A stretch of DNA of 64,000 bases from Microbacter margulisiae. GTDB taxonomy: Bacteria > Bacteroidota > Bacteroidia > Bacteroidales > Paludibacteraceae. The position numbers and the translations under genes are program-made. Shown piece by piece: positions 39,754 through 48,624 of the stretch. The stretch is from contig NZ_JACHYB010000002.1 of the NCBI RefSeq assembly GCF_014192515.1, forward strand, positions 434,001 through 498,000. Reading direction: 5' to 3'. The notes below the pieces were generated by a model. That model was not told where the DNA came from. It was given only the letters and a program-made list of their open reading frames with translations, and searched no databases. The stretch's first letter is position 1. The number at the start of each line of letters is the position of its first letter.

Positions 39754-42186
39754 CTATCTGCTAAAGACAGGCAGATTCCGGGCTGGCAATCCTTCCGAAG
39801 TGGCAGTCAAATGAATGACTCCCGGTTTATGGGTCGATTGGATCACTACCAGGCATTTCCCAAAGAATGCATGGCAATAATTTGCCTTAAACGGATCGTG
39901 GTCAATCTCACTGCCATTGTCTACGCCTACGATCTTTCCAGGCCCGGTAACGGTGAAATGTACCAGATTATCTGCCGTCGGCACCATGGTTCCGTTTTTG
40001 TCTGTTATCTTTACCGTAACAAAGGACAGGTCGCTGTTATCGGCATGGATCAAATTCCGGTCTGCCGCCAGGGTAATATGGTCTGCCGGCCCTGCCGTCC
40101 TTTCCTCTACCATTTTCACCGCCTTGCCGTTCTTGTAGGAGACAGCCTTGAGAACCCCCGGTTCAAAGGGCACGCTCCACATTACATGGAGTTCATCTCC
40201 TGTTTTATGCCGTTTCCCCAGTGACTTCCCGTTAAGGAACAGCTCTACTTCGTCGGCATTGTTGTAATAGCACCAGATATCCACCATTTGTCCGGGCTTC
40301 CAGTTCCAGTGCGGGAAGATATGCAATACGGTCTTGTGTGTCCATTCACTTTGGTACATGTAATAAACATCTTTCGGGAAGCCGGCCAGATCAATGATCC
40401 CGAAATAGGAACTGCGTGATGGCCATGTGTAGGGAGTGGGTTCCCCGATGTAATCGAATCCTGTCCAGATAAACATTCCCGATATGTAGGGATGGGCTTT
40501 CACAACTTTCCATGTTTCTTCGTGTGTCGATCCCCATGGAGCAGATGTGTTATCGTAAGCTGAGCATAAATGGTTTGGCGTGCTATAGGGTATATTCCAT
40601 TCTTTGGGTACCCGGATAATTGAATCAGAAGGCATCCTGTACCATCCACGGGTCTCCAGTGCTGAAGTGGATTCGGTAATAATGAGTTTCTTCCCCGGAT
40701 ATACCTTGGGGAAGGTAAGCCAGTCTTCAATATGATAATTCATTCCTATCAGGTCAGTTGCCCCGCAGCTAATCAATGGATTTGTGGGTTCGGGATTGCT
40801 GTTGGCGGTAACAATAGGGCGGGTGTCATCCAGACCGCGGACGATCGAACACAGCTCTTTCATTATAGCAGCTCCCCTGTCTTCCGGACTTCCTTTCTTG
40901 GCAGCCTGTTCAGGTATCTCATTTCCCACGCTCCAGATGATAACACTGGGATGATTCCGGTCACGGCGTATCTGGTCACTCAGGTCTTCTTTGTGCCATT
41001 GGGCAAAGTAGCGTGAGTAATCATATTTCGTCTTGTGAATCATCCACATGTCGAAGGCTTCATCCATGATCAGGAACCCCATGTGATCGGCCAGATCCAG
41101 CAGTTCCGGTGCAGGGGGGTTATGGGAGGTACGGATGGCATTGCAGCCCATGTTTTTTAATATCTCCAACTGACGCTCAATTGCTCGTTTGTTGACGGCG
41201 CTTCCCAGACAACCCAGGTCGTGATGGTCGCATACGCCCAGGATCTTCATCGGTTTCCCGTTCAGGGAAAAGCCTTTATTCACATCGAAATTAAAATAAC
41301 GGATCCCTACACTGGTGCTTACCTGATCCTCTATTTTGTTTCCAACATAAAGTGAAGAGACCAGCGTATAGAGGTAGGGGGCTGTTGTTGACCACAGGTG
41401 GGGGGTGTTAATTTCTATCGTAGTGGCATTCAGGGTGTCCTTAACGGGAATTGCTTTTGCTGAGGCTACCAGTTTCCCGTGTGCATCATAGAGTTGTGCC
41501 TGGATAGTAACCGGCTCTTTTGTGGGTTCTACCTTGGTTTGGAATTGTACTTTTACTGTCGCTTTGGCCTGGCTCACTTCCGGGGTGGTGACATAAATAC
41601 CCCAGTGGGCAAAGCGGTCCTGATGGGTAAATACCAAATGGACATTCCGGTAGATGCCTGACCCCGAGTACCACCGGGAATTAGGTTGTTGCGAGTTGTC
41701 CACCTTCACGGCGATCACGTTGGGTTTGTCCCAGTGGAGATAGGGTGTGAGATCATACCGGAAAGAGATGTAACCATAGGGGCGGAAGCCGAGCTCATGC
41801 CCGTTAATCCATACGGTGCTGTTGCGGTATACGCCGTCAAAATCGATAAATACTTTTTTCCCTTTTTGGGATGGGCTCAGTGTAAAGGTTTTCCGGTACC
41901 ATCCCAGACCTCCGTTGAGATAGCCGCCTCCGGCACCTGCAGGACTGTTCCTGTCAAAACGGCCTTCGATGCTCCAGTCATGGGGTAGGTCAAGTTTGCG
42001 CCACATGGCATCATTAAAGGTTGGGGATTGCGCATTGAGCGTGTCTCCTAAATGAAACCGCCACCCTTCATCAAAATTATTCACCTGCCGTACATATCCT
42101 GTCGACCGGCACGAAACCGACATAAACAAACACGGTATCAGAAATAGTAAACCTAAAGCATTTTGAAAACCTAATCTATGCCTCAT
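39754..42186 (-). CDS. GH2 glycosidase lipoprotein (beta-galactosidase-like)
   Basis: This is an 810-residue lipoprotein (lipobox FMSVSC, Cys26). The GH2 layout is complete: jelly-roll sugar-binding domain (about 35-190; WYRKTFTL, WINGHELGFRPYGY), Ig-like domain (about 200-300), TIM barrel (about 305-600) with acid/base Glu423 in WSVGNEIPEQ and nucleophile Glu505 in LIITESTSAL, then DUF4982-like and further Ig-like domains. Close relatives are usually called beta-galactosidases, but GH2 members of xylan loci may remove galactose or other side sugars from complex xylans. The gene is the first after promoter module copy 2 and likely leads the operon running to GH30. Its DNA looks richer in G+C than the GH30 or regulator genes. 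Substrate is uncertain. Confidence 0.9.
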   Translation of the reverse strand: MRHRLGFQNALGLLFLIPCLFMSVSCRSTGYVRQVNNFDEGWRFHLGDTLNAQSPTFNDAMWRKLDLPHDWSIEGRFDRNSPAGAGGGYLNGGLGWYRKTFTLSPSQKGKKVFIDFDGVYRNSTVWINGHELGFRPYGYISFRYDLTPYLHWDKPNVIAVKVDNSQQPNSRWYSGSGIYRNVHLVFTHQDRFAHWGIYVTTPEVSQAKATVKVQFQTKVEPTKEPVTIQAQLYDAHGKLVASAKAIPVKDTLNATTIEINTPHLWSTTAPYLYTLVSSLYVGNKIEDQVSTSVGIRYFNFDVNKGFSLNGKPMKILGVCDHHDLGCLGSAVNKRAIERQLEILKNMGCNAIRTSHNPPAPELLDLADHMGFLIMDEAFDMWMIHKTKYDYSRYFAQWHKEDLSDQIRRDRNHPSVIIWSVGNEIPEQAAKKGSPEDRGAAIMKELCSIVRGLDDTRPIVTANSNPEPTNPLISCGATDLIGMNYHIEDWLTFPKVYPGKKLIITESTSALETRGWYRMPSDSIIRVPKEWNIPYSTPNHLCSAYDNTSAPWGSTHEETWKVVKAHPYISGMFIWTGFDYIGEPTPYTWPSRSSYFGIIDLAGFPKDVYYMYQSEWTHKTVLHIFPHWNWKPGQMVDIWCYYNNADEVELFLNGKSLGKRHKTGDELHVMWSVPFEPGVLKAVSYKNGKAVKMVEERTAGPADHITLAADRNLIHADNSDLSFVTVKITDKNGTMVPTADNLVHFTVTGPGKIVGVDNGSEIDHDPFKANYCHAFFGKCLVVIQSTHKPGVIHLTATSEGLPARNLPVFSR

Positions 42187-42263
42187 TGTTTTCGGTCTAA
42201 ACGGTTAATGATATTAATGGATGTGAGTATTATTTCTCTACTTTACTTTCAAATAATCTGGAG

Positions 42264-42371
42264 CAAAAGTAATAAAGTGTTTATAACACACTCATAAAAC
42301 AGGAAACAAGAACTAAAACTCTTGTAACATCATTCACTTTTTTGATACTATTTCTGTAGATTTTGATTCAA
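42264..42371 (-). promoter_or_regulatory. Conserved promoter module, copy 2 (ahead of the GH2 operon)
   Basis: A -7 box TACTTTTG (42271-42264) matches TAnnTTTG. The 33-nt block 42339-42371 is identical to 31612-31644 and lies 67 nt upstream of it. The intervening words TTTATGAGTGT, TTGTTTCCTG and AAACACTT are shared with copy 1. The GH2 start is about 78 nt downstream of the box. Presence at two xylan operons implies a common activator. Confidence 0.72.
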
Positions 42372-42804
42372 GCCGCAACAAAACATGATTGCTTCCCTCA
42401 AAGAATCAAATTTCACTGCTTTGATTTTTAACTTTTAATTATTACAACAGAGAAAGCTCAATAACAATAGAAAGGTTGGGAATATAATCTCCACATATTC
42501 GATAAACATTCTATATAAACTCAAAAAGGATAGAGCTTCCTTCGATAAAAAGACAGGAGAGCCTTGAGTGATTATTAATGCTCGTTTGATATTTGTTCAA
42601 TATTCTTCGGTATTTATGCGATTAAGCACCGATAAATAACCGACGCGTTATTAACGGCCTATCTTCAGAACTCGTTCGGTGCAACCTTAAGGCAACTTCA
42701 TTTATAGCGATTATGCTCTCTGACTAGAACTCTTCCACAAAATCATAATGTGCAGTGGAAATAAATAATATAGGCTCGTTTCATAATCTACTTTTTATAA
42801 AGCC
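42372..42804. other. 433-nt gap between the GH115 gene and promoter module copy 2
   Basis: No coding sequence or clear repeat was found. The stretch is AT-rich with no strong hairpin followed by a T-run that I could see, so the end of the GH115 transcript is not located. Confidence 0.4.
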
Positions 42805-45699
42805 TCATTGTCCCGCTTTGTAACTTTCGGGAGGAAAAAGAAAGCTTGGCTTTAGCCCGCCTGTATTGATAACAATCTTTTGTAATACAACAATCGGATC
42901 TATCATGTAAATACGTAATGTATGATATCCCGGTTGTTCATTAATGAACTTTGTGCTACAAACCCGGATATTGTTTATTACCGAACGGCTCCACGCGGCA
43001 TTGTCATCTTCTCCGGTGATATCAATCTTGGGAATCGAAACAATTTGCGCCGGTTGATGATCAAAAGCAACAGCAAACCGTAGTCCTCCTTCCGGCAGAC
43101 AATTCACGGTTGGGGCAATCAATGTCATAACATCGATAGGGCCTTTGGTATACAAGTAAAAGCTATATTCCAAATAGGGAGCTTTGGATAAATCTGTAAT
43201 GCTGGCAGTTGTATCCGGCACAGGCATCATCGATGAAAATTCACGTCCATACCAGGGAACGCTTCGCCACCCCACCCCACTCACATCATGGCGATCCATA
43301 TAATGAGTGGCATCCATCGATACATACCCGTCTGTTTCAATAAAACCATGAAGATGGTTCCGTACAGGAGATTCCGGATGAAACACCGAAACTTCTACAG
43401 GAACGGTTTGTCCGTTGGCCTTAATAAAAACAGTTCCCTGTACATTGCTTCCAAAAGGTACTTTATTCCAATCAATAGCAATAACAACTCGCTGTTGATA
43501 TTTCACAATGCCTTTTATCACAGAAGGAATGATCCATGGAGAGTTTGCCGAGACGGTAAATAAGAAAGGAATCGTCCCTTTATTGAATACATCAACATAA
43601 TGAGTATGACGCGTAAAACTATCAAAATCAGGGAGATGATTATGATCTCCTTCCGATACTACTGAAGAATCTCCTTCCACAGCTACTCCCATTGAAGCAA
43701 TATTTTTTGCTGAAACGGAATCGGTCTCAGGCATAATATTATAAGGAGGATCCATCCATGATCTATAACCGATATGAGGCTGCCCAATCACGCCGTTCCA
43801 TTTGCCGTTTGCAATCTGATGGTGATATTTGTAAGTCAACCCTGCATCGTATGCAAAGCAAGCTTTTGCCGAATCAGCATACAAGTTGGCGCTAGTCCTT
43901 CCCTGAAAAGCATACAGTCTGTTTTTAGCGACATCAACATACAACTGATTCAGGTTTGCACAGGCATCAACCGGATATTGTACCAGTTCATAATAAGCAT
44001 CATGTTGGAATGCCGGCAGGATATGCGCCAACGAATCAGCCTGGCGTTCAAGAATTTTCCAATCATGAACTACACGGTCGGCTTCATCATAATGAAGTAA
44101 ACTAAAGGTATTCGGCGAAATCAACTCTGGTTTAATCCGGCCATTATAGGTGGAATATTTCATGAGCAAATCAGCAATGGCATCTGCATGTTGCTGTCCA
44201 AAAGACTCAACTACCCACAAACGGGTAAAATCATATAAGTTATCCCGGTTCCATCGATGGGGATTCCATGCCAGATTCATAAAAAAGTCAATCGGATATT
44301 CCAACAGCTTGATATCGCCTACATTCAAAATCCATACCTTTCGAGCATCATAATCATAGGCCTTGCTCATCTGTTCCCAGATTTTAGTAATAGGTACAGT
44401 ATTCAGCCATTTGTATGAACGTGGTCCGCCAACATAATCAACATGATAATAAATACCGGCGCCACCGGTACGATTCCGCTCTGCCAGCGATGGCAGACGC
44501 CGCAAGTTGCCCCAATTATCGTCACACCACAGCAGCGTAACATAATCAGGCACTTTCATTCCATGATCGTAATACGATTGCACCTCTTTATATAATGCCC
44601 ATATTTGCGGTACTTTCGAAACATCAGGATTCAGGAAACGGGCGATAATACTCTCTTGGGTGGCTATTATCTGTTGCATCAGATGAATGTTGTAACTCAC
44701 GCTTTTGTTATTCATCGGTTCATCCCCATCGCCCCGCATACCAATGGTAATCAAATCTTCATAATGCTTATTCCGTTCAATACCTTTTTCCCAGAAATGC
44801 ACCAGCTCATCCCGGTTCGTTTCAAAATTCCATGCTCCGTGACCAAACATAGCCCATTCTTTTTGGTTCCTCATCATCGGTTCATGATGGGAGGTACCCA
44901 TCACAATTCCATATTTATTGGCAAGCACAGGATTTTCAGGATCATCAACAGCAAAAGCTTTTCCCCACATCGCCGGCCATAAATAATTTCCTTTCAATCT
45001 AAGGATCAGTTCAAAGACATGCGCATAAAACTGATGATCAAATACTCCGCCGTAAAAGTTTTTTACCCATGTAGACAAGCATGGAGCTTCATCGTTAATA
45101 AAGATACCGCGGTATTTCACCGCCGGCCAGTCTGATTTGCTAAATCCCTGTTTAATAGCGAGAACAGACTGATGCATCGGTTTGACGTCATCCCACCAAT
45201 ACCAGGGCGAAACGCCTATCTGCTCCGATAAGTCATATATGCCGTAAATCGTTCCCCGCATATCGCTTCCGGCTATAATCAAAGCGCTTTGAATACCTGG
45301 AAACGGATGTTGAATCACTTGGAGGGTGAAAGCTTCCCACTTTCCTTTTATAGAATCAACCAATAATTTATGTCGGGCAATCAACTGATCAATCATCGGG
45401 CTTTTCCCGATTGTTCCAATCAGAACCATTTGTGACTCGGGATGCTGAAGAGTGCGTTTGATAGAAGGAAGCACTCCTGCTACACGTTGAATATCGTGTT
45501 GTAAATCGCCCACAGCTCTTATAACAGGCTCATAATCAGAAGAATTTACCACAAGTGGAACACCCTGTTCTTCGTTGACTAATTGAAAGTCACCTTTTTG
45601 AACAACATGTTGGATATAAGGAGCGTCACCTATTGCAAGACTTTTAACCGGAGAAAAAGCTACAACGACCAGTAGGATTAAAAAATACAGTTTCGGCAT
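42805..45699 (-). CDS. GH115 xylan alpha-1,2-glucuronidase
   Basis: This is a 964-residue protein with a signal peptide (about 1-22). The sequence follows GH115 from end to end: an N-terminal alpha/beta domain (GTIGKSPMIDQL, IIAGSDMRGTIYGIYDLSEQIGVSPWYWW), the barrel with KYRGIFINDEAPCLSTW, HHEPMMRNQ, IGMRGDGDEPM and LLWCDDNWGN, a helical bundle, and C-terminal beta domains. GH115 enzymes remove (4-O-methyl-)glucuronic acid from internal xylose of polymeric xylan, unlike GH67, which acts on chain ends. The product feeds the uronate genes directly upstream: uxuA is 39 nt away and probably co-transcribed. No GH67 is present in the window, so GH115 appears to be the only debranching route for glucuronate here. 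Confidence 0.96.
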   Translation of the reverse strand: MPKLYFLILLVVVAFSPVKSLAIGDAPYIQHVVQKGDFQLVNEEQGVPLVVNSSDYEPVIRAVGDLQHDIQRVAGVLPSIKRTLQHPESQMVLIGTIGKSPMIDQLIARHKLLVDSIKGKWEAFTLQVIQHPFPGIQSALIIAGSDMRGTIYGIYDLSEQIGVSPWYWWDDVKPMHQSVLAIKQGFSKSDWPAVKYRGIFINDEAPCLSTWVKNFYGGVFDHQFYAHVFELILRLKGNYLWPAMWGKAFAVDDPENPVLANKYGIVMGTSHHEPMMRNQKEWAMFGHGAWNFETNRDELVHFWEKGIERNKHYEDLITIGMRGDGDEPMNNKSVSYNIHLMQQIIATQESIIARFLNPDVSKVPQIWALYKEVQSYYDHGMKVPDYVTLLWCDDNWGNLRRLPSLAERNRTGGAGIYYHVDYVGGPRSYKWLNTVPITKIWEQMSKAYDYDARKVWILNVGDIKLLEYPIDFFMNLAWNPHRWNRDNLYDFTRLWVVESFGQQHADAIADLLMKYSTYNGRIKPELISPNTFSLLHYDEADRVVHDWKILERQADSLAHILPAFQHDAYYELVQYPVDACANLNQLYVDVAKNRLYAFQGRTSANLYADSAKACFAYDAGLTYKYHHQIANGKWNGVIGQPHIGYRSWMDPPYNIMPETDSVSAKNIASMGVAVEGDSSVVSEGDHNHLPDFDSFTRHTHYVDVFNKGTIPFLFTVSANSPWIIPSVIKGIVKYQQRVVIAIDWNKVPFGSNVQGTVFIKANGQTVPVEVSVFHPESPVRNHLHGFIETDGYVSMDATHYMDRHDVSGVGWRSVPWYGREFSSMMPVPDTTASITDLSKAPYLEYSFYLYTKGPIDVMTLIAPTVNCLPEGGLRFAVAFDHQPAQIVSIPKIDITGEDDNAAWSRSVINNIRVCSTKFINEQPGYHTLRIYMIDPIVVLQKIVINTGGLKPSFLFPPESYKAGQ

Positions 45700-45738
45700 A
45701 TCATCATTTTTTTGTTTTTATACTCAATGGATCCAAGC

Positions 45739-46935
45739 TTATTGCTCGCCTGATTCATCCTTATAGAGGGATCTTTCAATTCCGGTTTCAAGGCCACGTA
45801 ACTCGGCTAACCCCTTCATCCTCCCCAGAAGGGAATAGCCATACAAGAACTGTTTGTTATCTAAATCCCCAAACAGATGATGCCCGTGATCTGGTCGCAT
45901 GGGAAGACAGATTTCTCTTCTGTGCATAATCTCCACAAACGAGCGAACCAGTTGATACATATCTACACTGCTATCCAAATGACTGGCTTCGTAAAACTGA
46001 TAGGGTGACAGGCGTTGGGTGCCACGCAGATGAACGAAATGAATGCGATCGGCAAAATGCCGACTCATCTCCAGCAAATCATTGCCGGGGTTGGAACTCA
46101 GCGATCCTGCACAGAAACATATCCCATTGGCCAGGGATGGTACTGCCTCTGCCAACAACCGATAGTCGTTTTCGCAGGTGACAATGCGGGGGAGCCCGAG
46201 TACCGAAAAGGATGGATCATCGGGATGCAACGCCATTCTTATGCCTGCTTCTTCTGCAACAGGAATAATTTCCTCCAGAAACAGAATCAAATGTTGCCGC
46301 AAGGTAGCTGCGTCAATGTGGCGGTATTTGTCTAGCTGATCCTTGACATAGTCTATCGTAAAGCTTTTCCCCTCTCCGGGAATCCCGGATAAAATAACAT
46401 CCAGCATACGTTGTTTATCTGCTTCCTGCATAGATCGGAACCGTTCTTCAGCCATCCGGTATGCTTCTTCTGTTAAAGAAGTCTTTGCTCCTTCCCGCTG
46501 TAAGACAAATAGCTCGAAAGCCCAAAAATCAATTTGGTCAAAATACATGGCAGTGGAGCCATCTTCCAGGGTATAGCCAAGGTCGGTTCGTACCCAGTCC
46601 AGGACCGGCATGAAATTATAGGTCACTACATCTATGCCGCAGGCTGCCAGATTCCGCAGGGTCGTCTTATAGTTCTCAATGTATTGCCGGTAATTGCCGG
46701 TTCTGCGTTTGATATCCTCGTGTACATTGACACTTTCCACCACATGCCAAGCTAAACCTGAGGAGGTAATGTTTTGCTTGTAGCGTTGAATTTCGTCAAC
46801 ACTCCATACTTCTCCCACCGGAATATGATGTAATGCTGTTATTACAGCCGAGGCGCCTGTTTGCCGGATATCCTGCAGTGTGGCCGGATCATGCGGCCCG
46901 AACCATCGCAAGGATTGCTCAAAATGAAATCTCAT
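45739..46935 (-). CDS. uxuA: Mannonate dehydratase UxuA
   Basis: This is a 398-residue cytoplasmic protein, the normal UxuA length. It begins with MRFHFEQSLRWFGPHDPATLQDIRQTG-type sequence and carries the UxuA barrel blocks HHIPVGEVWSVDEI, YNFMPVLDWVRTDL, MALHPDDPSFSVLGLPRIV, CFCAGSLSSNPGNDL and MRPDHGHHLFGDL, which supply metal-binding His, Cys and Asp residues. It converts D-mannonate to 2-keto-3-deoxygluconate in hexuronate breakdown. It lies between the SDR oxidoreductase and GH115 on the same strand, so uronic acid released from xylan is routed into this step. Uronate isomerase, KDG kinase and aldolase are not in the window. Confidence 0.97.
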   Translation of the reverse strand: MRFHFEQSLRWFGPHDPATLQDIRQTGASAVITALHHIPVGEVWSVDEIQRYKQNITSSGLAWHVVESVNVHEDIKRRTGNYRQYIENYKTTLRNLAACGIDVVTYNFMPVLDWVRTDLGYTLEDGSTAMYFDQIDFWAFELFVLQREGAKTSLTEEAYRMAEERFRSMQEADKQRMLDVILSGIPGEGKSFTIDYVKDQLDKYRHIDAATLRQHLILFLEEIIPVAEEAGIRMALHPDDPSFSVLGLPRIVTCENDYRLLAEAVPSLANGICFCAGSLSSNPGNDLLEMSRHFADRIHFVHLRGTQRLSPYQFYEASHLDSSVDMYQLVRSFVEIMHRREICLPMRPDHGHHLFGDLDNKQFLYGYSLLGRMKGLAELRGLETGIERSLYKDESGEQ

Positions 46936-47039
46936 AAATAAATCTATTGGTTGTTGGTGTTTCTATCTTTTGTGATATTTGGTGTCTTTGTCTTTATTTG
47001 CATAGCCCTTTCATTTCCCTCTTTCCATTACCTTGTGTC

Positions 47040-47406
47040 AACAGTCAATAACAAGTCTAAGGTCAATCTGTCCTGGAAATATTGAATCAACAGGATCAAT
47101 TGAATCCCCAACCCCTCCGCTTCGCTCGTCCTCTTTCACCAAAGGGGACAACACTTGAGAATAATGTTTCGGCAACCATGGTAGCATTTGCTTGTTTGAC
47201 AGATTCCTCTTCCCATGTGTTGAAGGGAAGTAGCCGGGAAGATTGAAGGATCGAAAAATTGAGGGTTATAACTTCATTAATTTCAGATTTTCAGACACCT
47301 ACTATCTACTGTCTACTACCTACTAAATTACTTTGAGGTTGTCATCTTCTTTAACTTCGTGCTGTTTTGTCAGTTATTCTGTTACTCTGTCATTCCGTTA
47401 TTCATT
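47040..47406 (-). repeat. Dispersed modular repeat R4, downstream of the SDR gene
   Basis: This is a non-coding gap with the full module set. Leftward from the SDR stop: AACGGAATGACAGAGTAAC, GACAAAACAGCACGAAG, AACCTCAAAGTAATTTAGTAG, then the double-hairpin element. Short frames here (47333-47671, 47359-47619) are repeat translations and not genes. Confidence 0.75.
47108..47245 (-). repeat. Double-hairpin element, copy in R4
   Basis: It is the reverse-complement match of 58981-59108 and 63745-63888. Both hairpins (CTTCCCTT/AtGGGAAG and GTCCCCTTT/AAAGaGGAC) are present with one changed base each. It ends in GGAGGGGTTGG as the other copies do, and shares GCTACCATGGTT in the middle. Confidence 0.65.
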
Positions 47407-48222
47407 TCAGACTCCCGAATACGCATCAAATCCTCCATCGACAACAAGGGTTTGCCCGGTTACAAACCGGGATGCGTCACTACAGAGCCATTGTATTGCG
47501 CCATGCAATTCACGGGGTTCGCCCAATCGACCAAAAGGCGTAGCTGCAATAATCTTCCGTCCACGTTCTGTCCACGATCCGTCTTCGGTTGTCAACAAAC
47601 TGCGATTTTGTTCGGTTAAAAAGAAGCCCGGAGAGATGGCATTAACCCGCAATTGGGGTCCATATTTCTGAGCCAGTTCCACGGCAAGCCATTGTGTAAA
47701 GTTCTGGATGGCGCTTTTAGCCGCAGAATAGCCGACAACGCGGGTCATTGGCCGGTTTACAGTAGCGGAGGTAAAATTGATAATCACTCCGCGTTTTTGT
47801 TCCGCCATGGCTTTGGCGAATACCGAAACAGGATAAATGGTCCCATACAGATTCAGATCGATCACCTGACGTAATTCATTCATATCCAATTCAAAAAACG
47901 ATTGATTTGGAGAAACAGTAGCTCCTGCACGATTCCCGCCGGCAGCATTAATCAATACATCAATATGATGATATCGCGCCACTATCCCGTCATAGTTTCG
48001 GTGTAAAACATTTAAATCAAGCACATCAGTCTGAAAGAAACATGCCTCATAGCCACATGCCTGAATATGTTTCTGCAACGCTTCACCGCGATCTGTATCT
48101 CTCCCGAGAATCACTATCTTAGCGCCCTGAGCCGCCAGGTAGTGGCAAAGAGAGCTCCCCAGAATTCCGGTTCCTCCGGTCACTACAATTACTTTGTCCT
48201 GTATATCAAACTCGTTTTTCAT
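47407..48222 (-). CDS. SDR-family D-mannonate oxidoreductase (fructuronate reductase)
   Basis: This is a 271-residue classical short-chain dehydrogenase. The Rossmann motif TGGTGILG is at 16-23, and the SDR motif NAAG is near 92. The catalytic Ser is in INFTSATVN, Tyr and Lys are in GYSAAKSA, and the family end VTGQTLVVDGGFDAYSGV is intact. In Bacteroidota an SDR of this kind next to uxuA does the job of UxuB, interconverting D-fructuronate and D-mannonate with NAD(P)H. Location two genes from GH115 supports this. A TACTTTTG box at 48369-48362 may start its transcript, with about 130 nt of leader. Other sugar-acid SDR activities (e.g. gluconate 5-dehydrogenase) are possible from sequence alone. 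Confidence 0.88.
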   Translation of the reverse strand: MKNEFDIQDKVIVVTGGTGILGSSLCHYLAAQGAKIVILGRDTDRGEALQKHIQACGYEACFFQTDVLDLNVLHRNYDGIVARYHHIDVLINAAGGNRAGATVSPNQSFFELDMNELRQVIDLNLYGTIYPVSVFAKAMAEQKRGVIINFTSATVNRPMTRVVGYSAAKSAIQNFTQWLAVELAQKYGPQLRVNAISPGFFLTEQNRSLLTTEDGSWTERGRKIIAATPFGRLGEPRELHGAIQWLCSDASRFVTGQTLVVDGGFDAYSGV

Positions 48223-48361
48223 AAGATGTATTTATGATTTTAATCTTGTATTTCTTTTCTTGTCATGATAACTACATAGCCAATCAACATAGAGTTTCTG
48301 ATTCAAGGATATTGTTTGTTCTGTAGTATTATTATCCATAACAACCAATTCAATTTTTTAA

Positions 48362-48369
48362 CAAAAGTA
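48362..48369 (-). promoter_or_regulatory. Candidate -7 box for the SDR-uxuA-GH115 operon
   Basis: The minus strand reads TACTTTTG, matching TAnnTTTG, about 140 nt before the SDR start. No clear -33 TTTG was found at 19-21 nt. The divergent gap 48223-48624 (402 nt) has no gene. Confidence 0.45.
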
Positions 48370-48598
48370 GCCAGAGCAATCCAATAACAGGAACAATTTG
48401 GATACATATGATTTTGAATAGAACACAATCCTATCAATATGGATACAATAAGTTGAACTTATGACACACGGTTTGTTCCAATACAGAATGGGCGTACAAA
48501 AAGAGGTAAATATATCATTTATATAACGGAGTATGGGCATCCTTCTGCGAAGAATAAAAAGCACAATAACCTTTTTTTATTTTTCCATCATAATATTC

Positions 48599-48606
48599 TA
48601 TATTTG
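48599..48606 (+). promoter_or_regulatory. Candidate -7 box for the DUF6377 regulator
   Basis: TATATTTG matches TAnnTTTG, 18 nt before the ATG at 48625, implying a very short leader. A T-rich run lies at the -33 position. Two earlier ATGs (48615, 48618) are not in frame with a long coding sequence. Confidence 0.5.
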
Positions 48607-48624
48607 TCGTAAAAATGATGGATT

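Noticed and set aside
47333..47671. Short open frames with similar starts (MLFCQLFCYSVI-like) at 47359 and, on the minus strand, 63744-63938
   Set aside because: Their similarity comes from translating the dispersed DNA repeat, not from a protein family.
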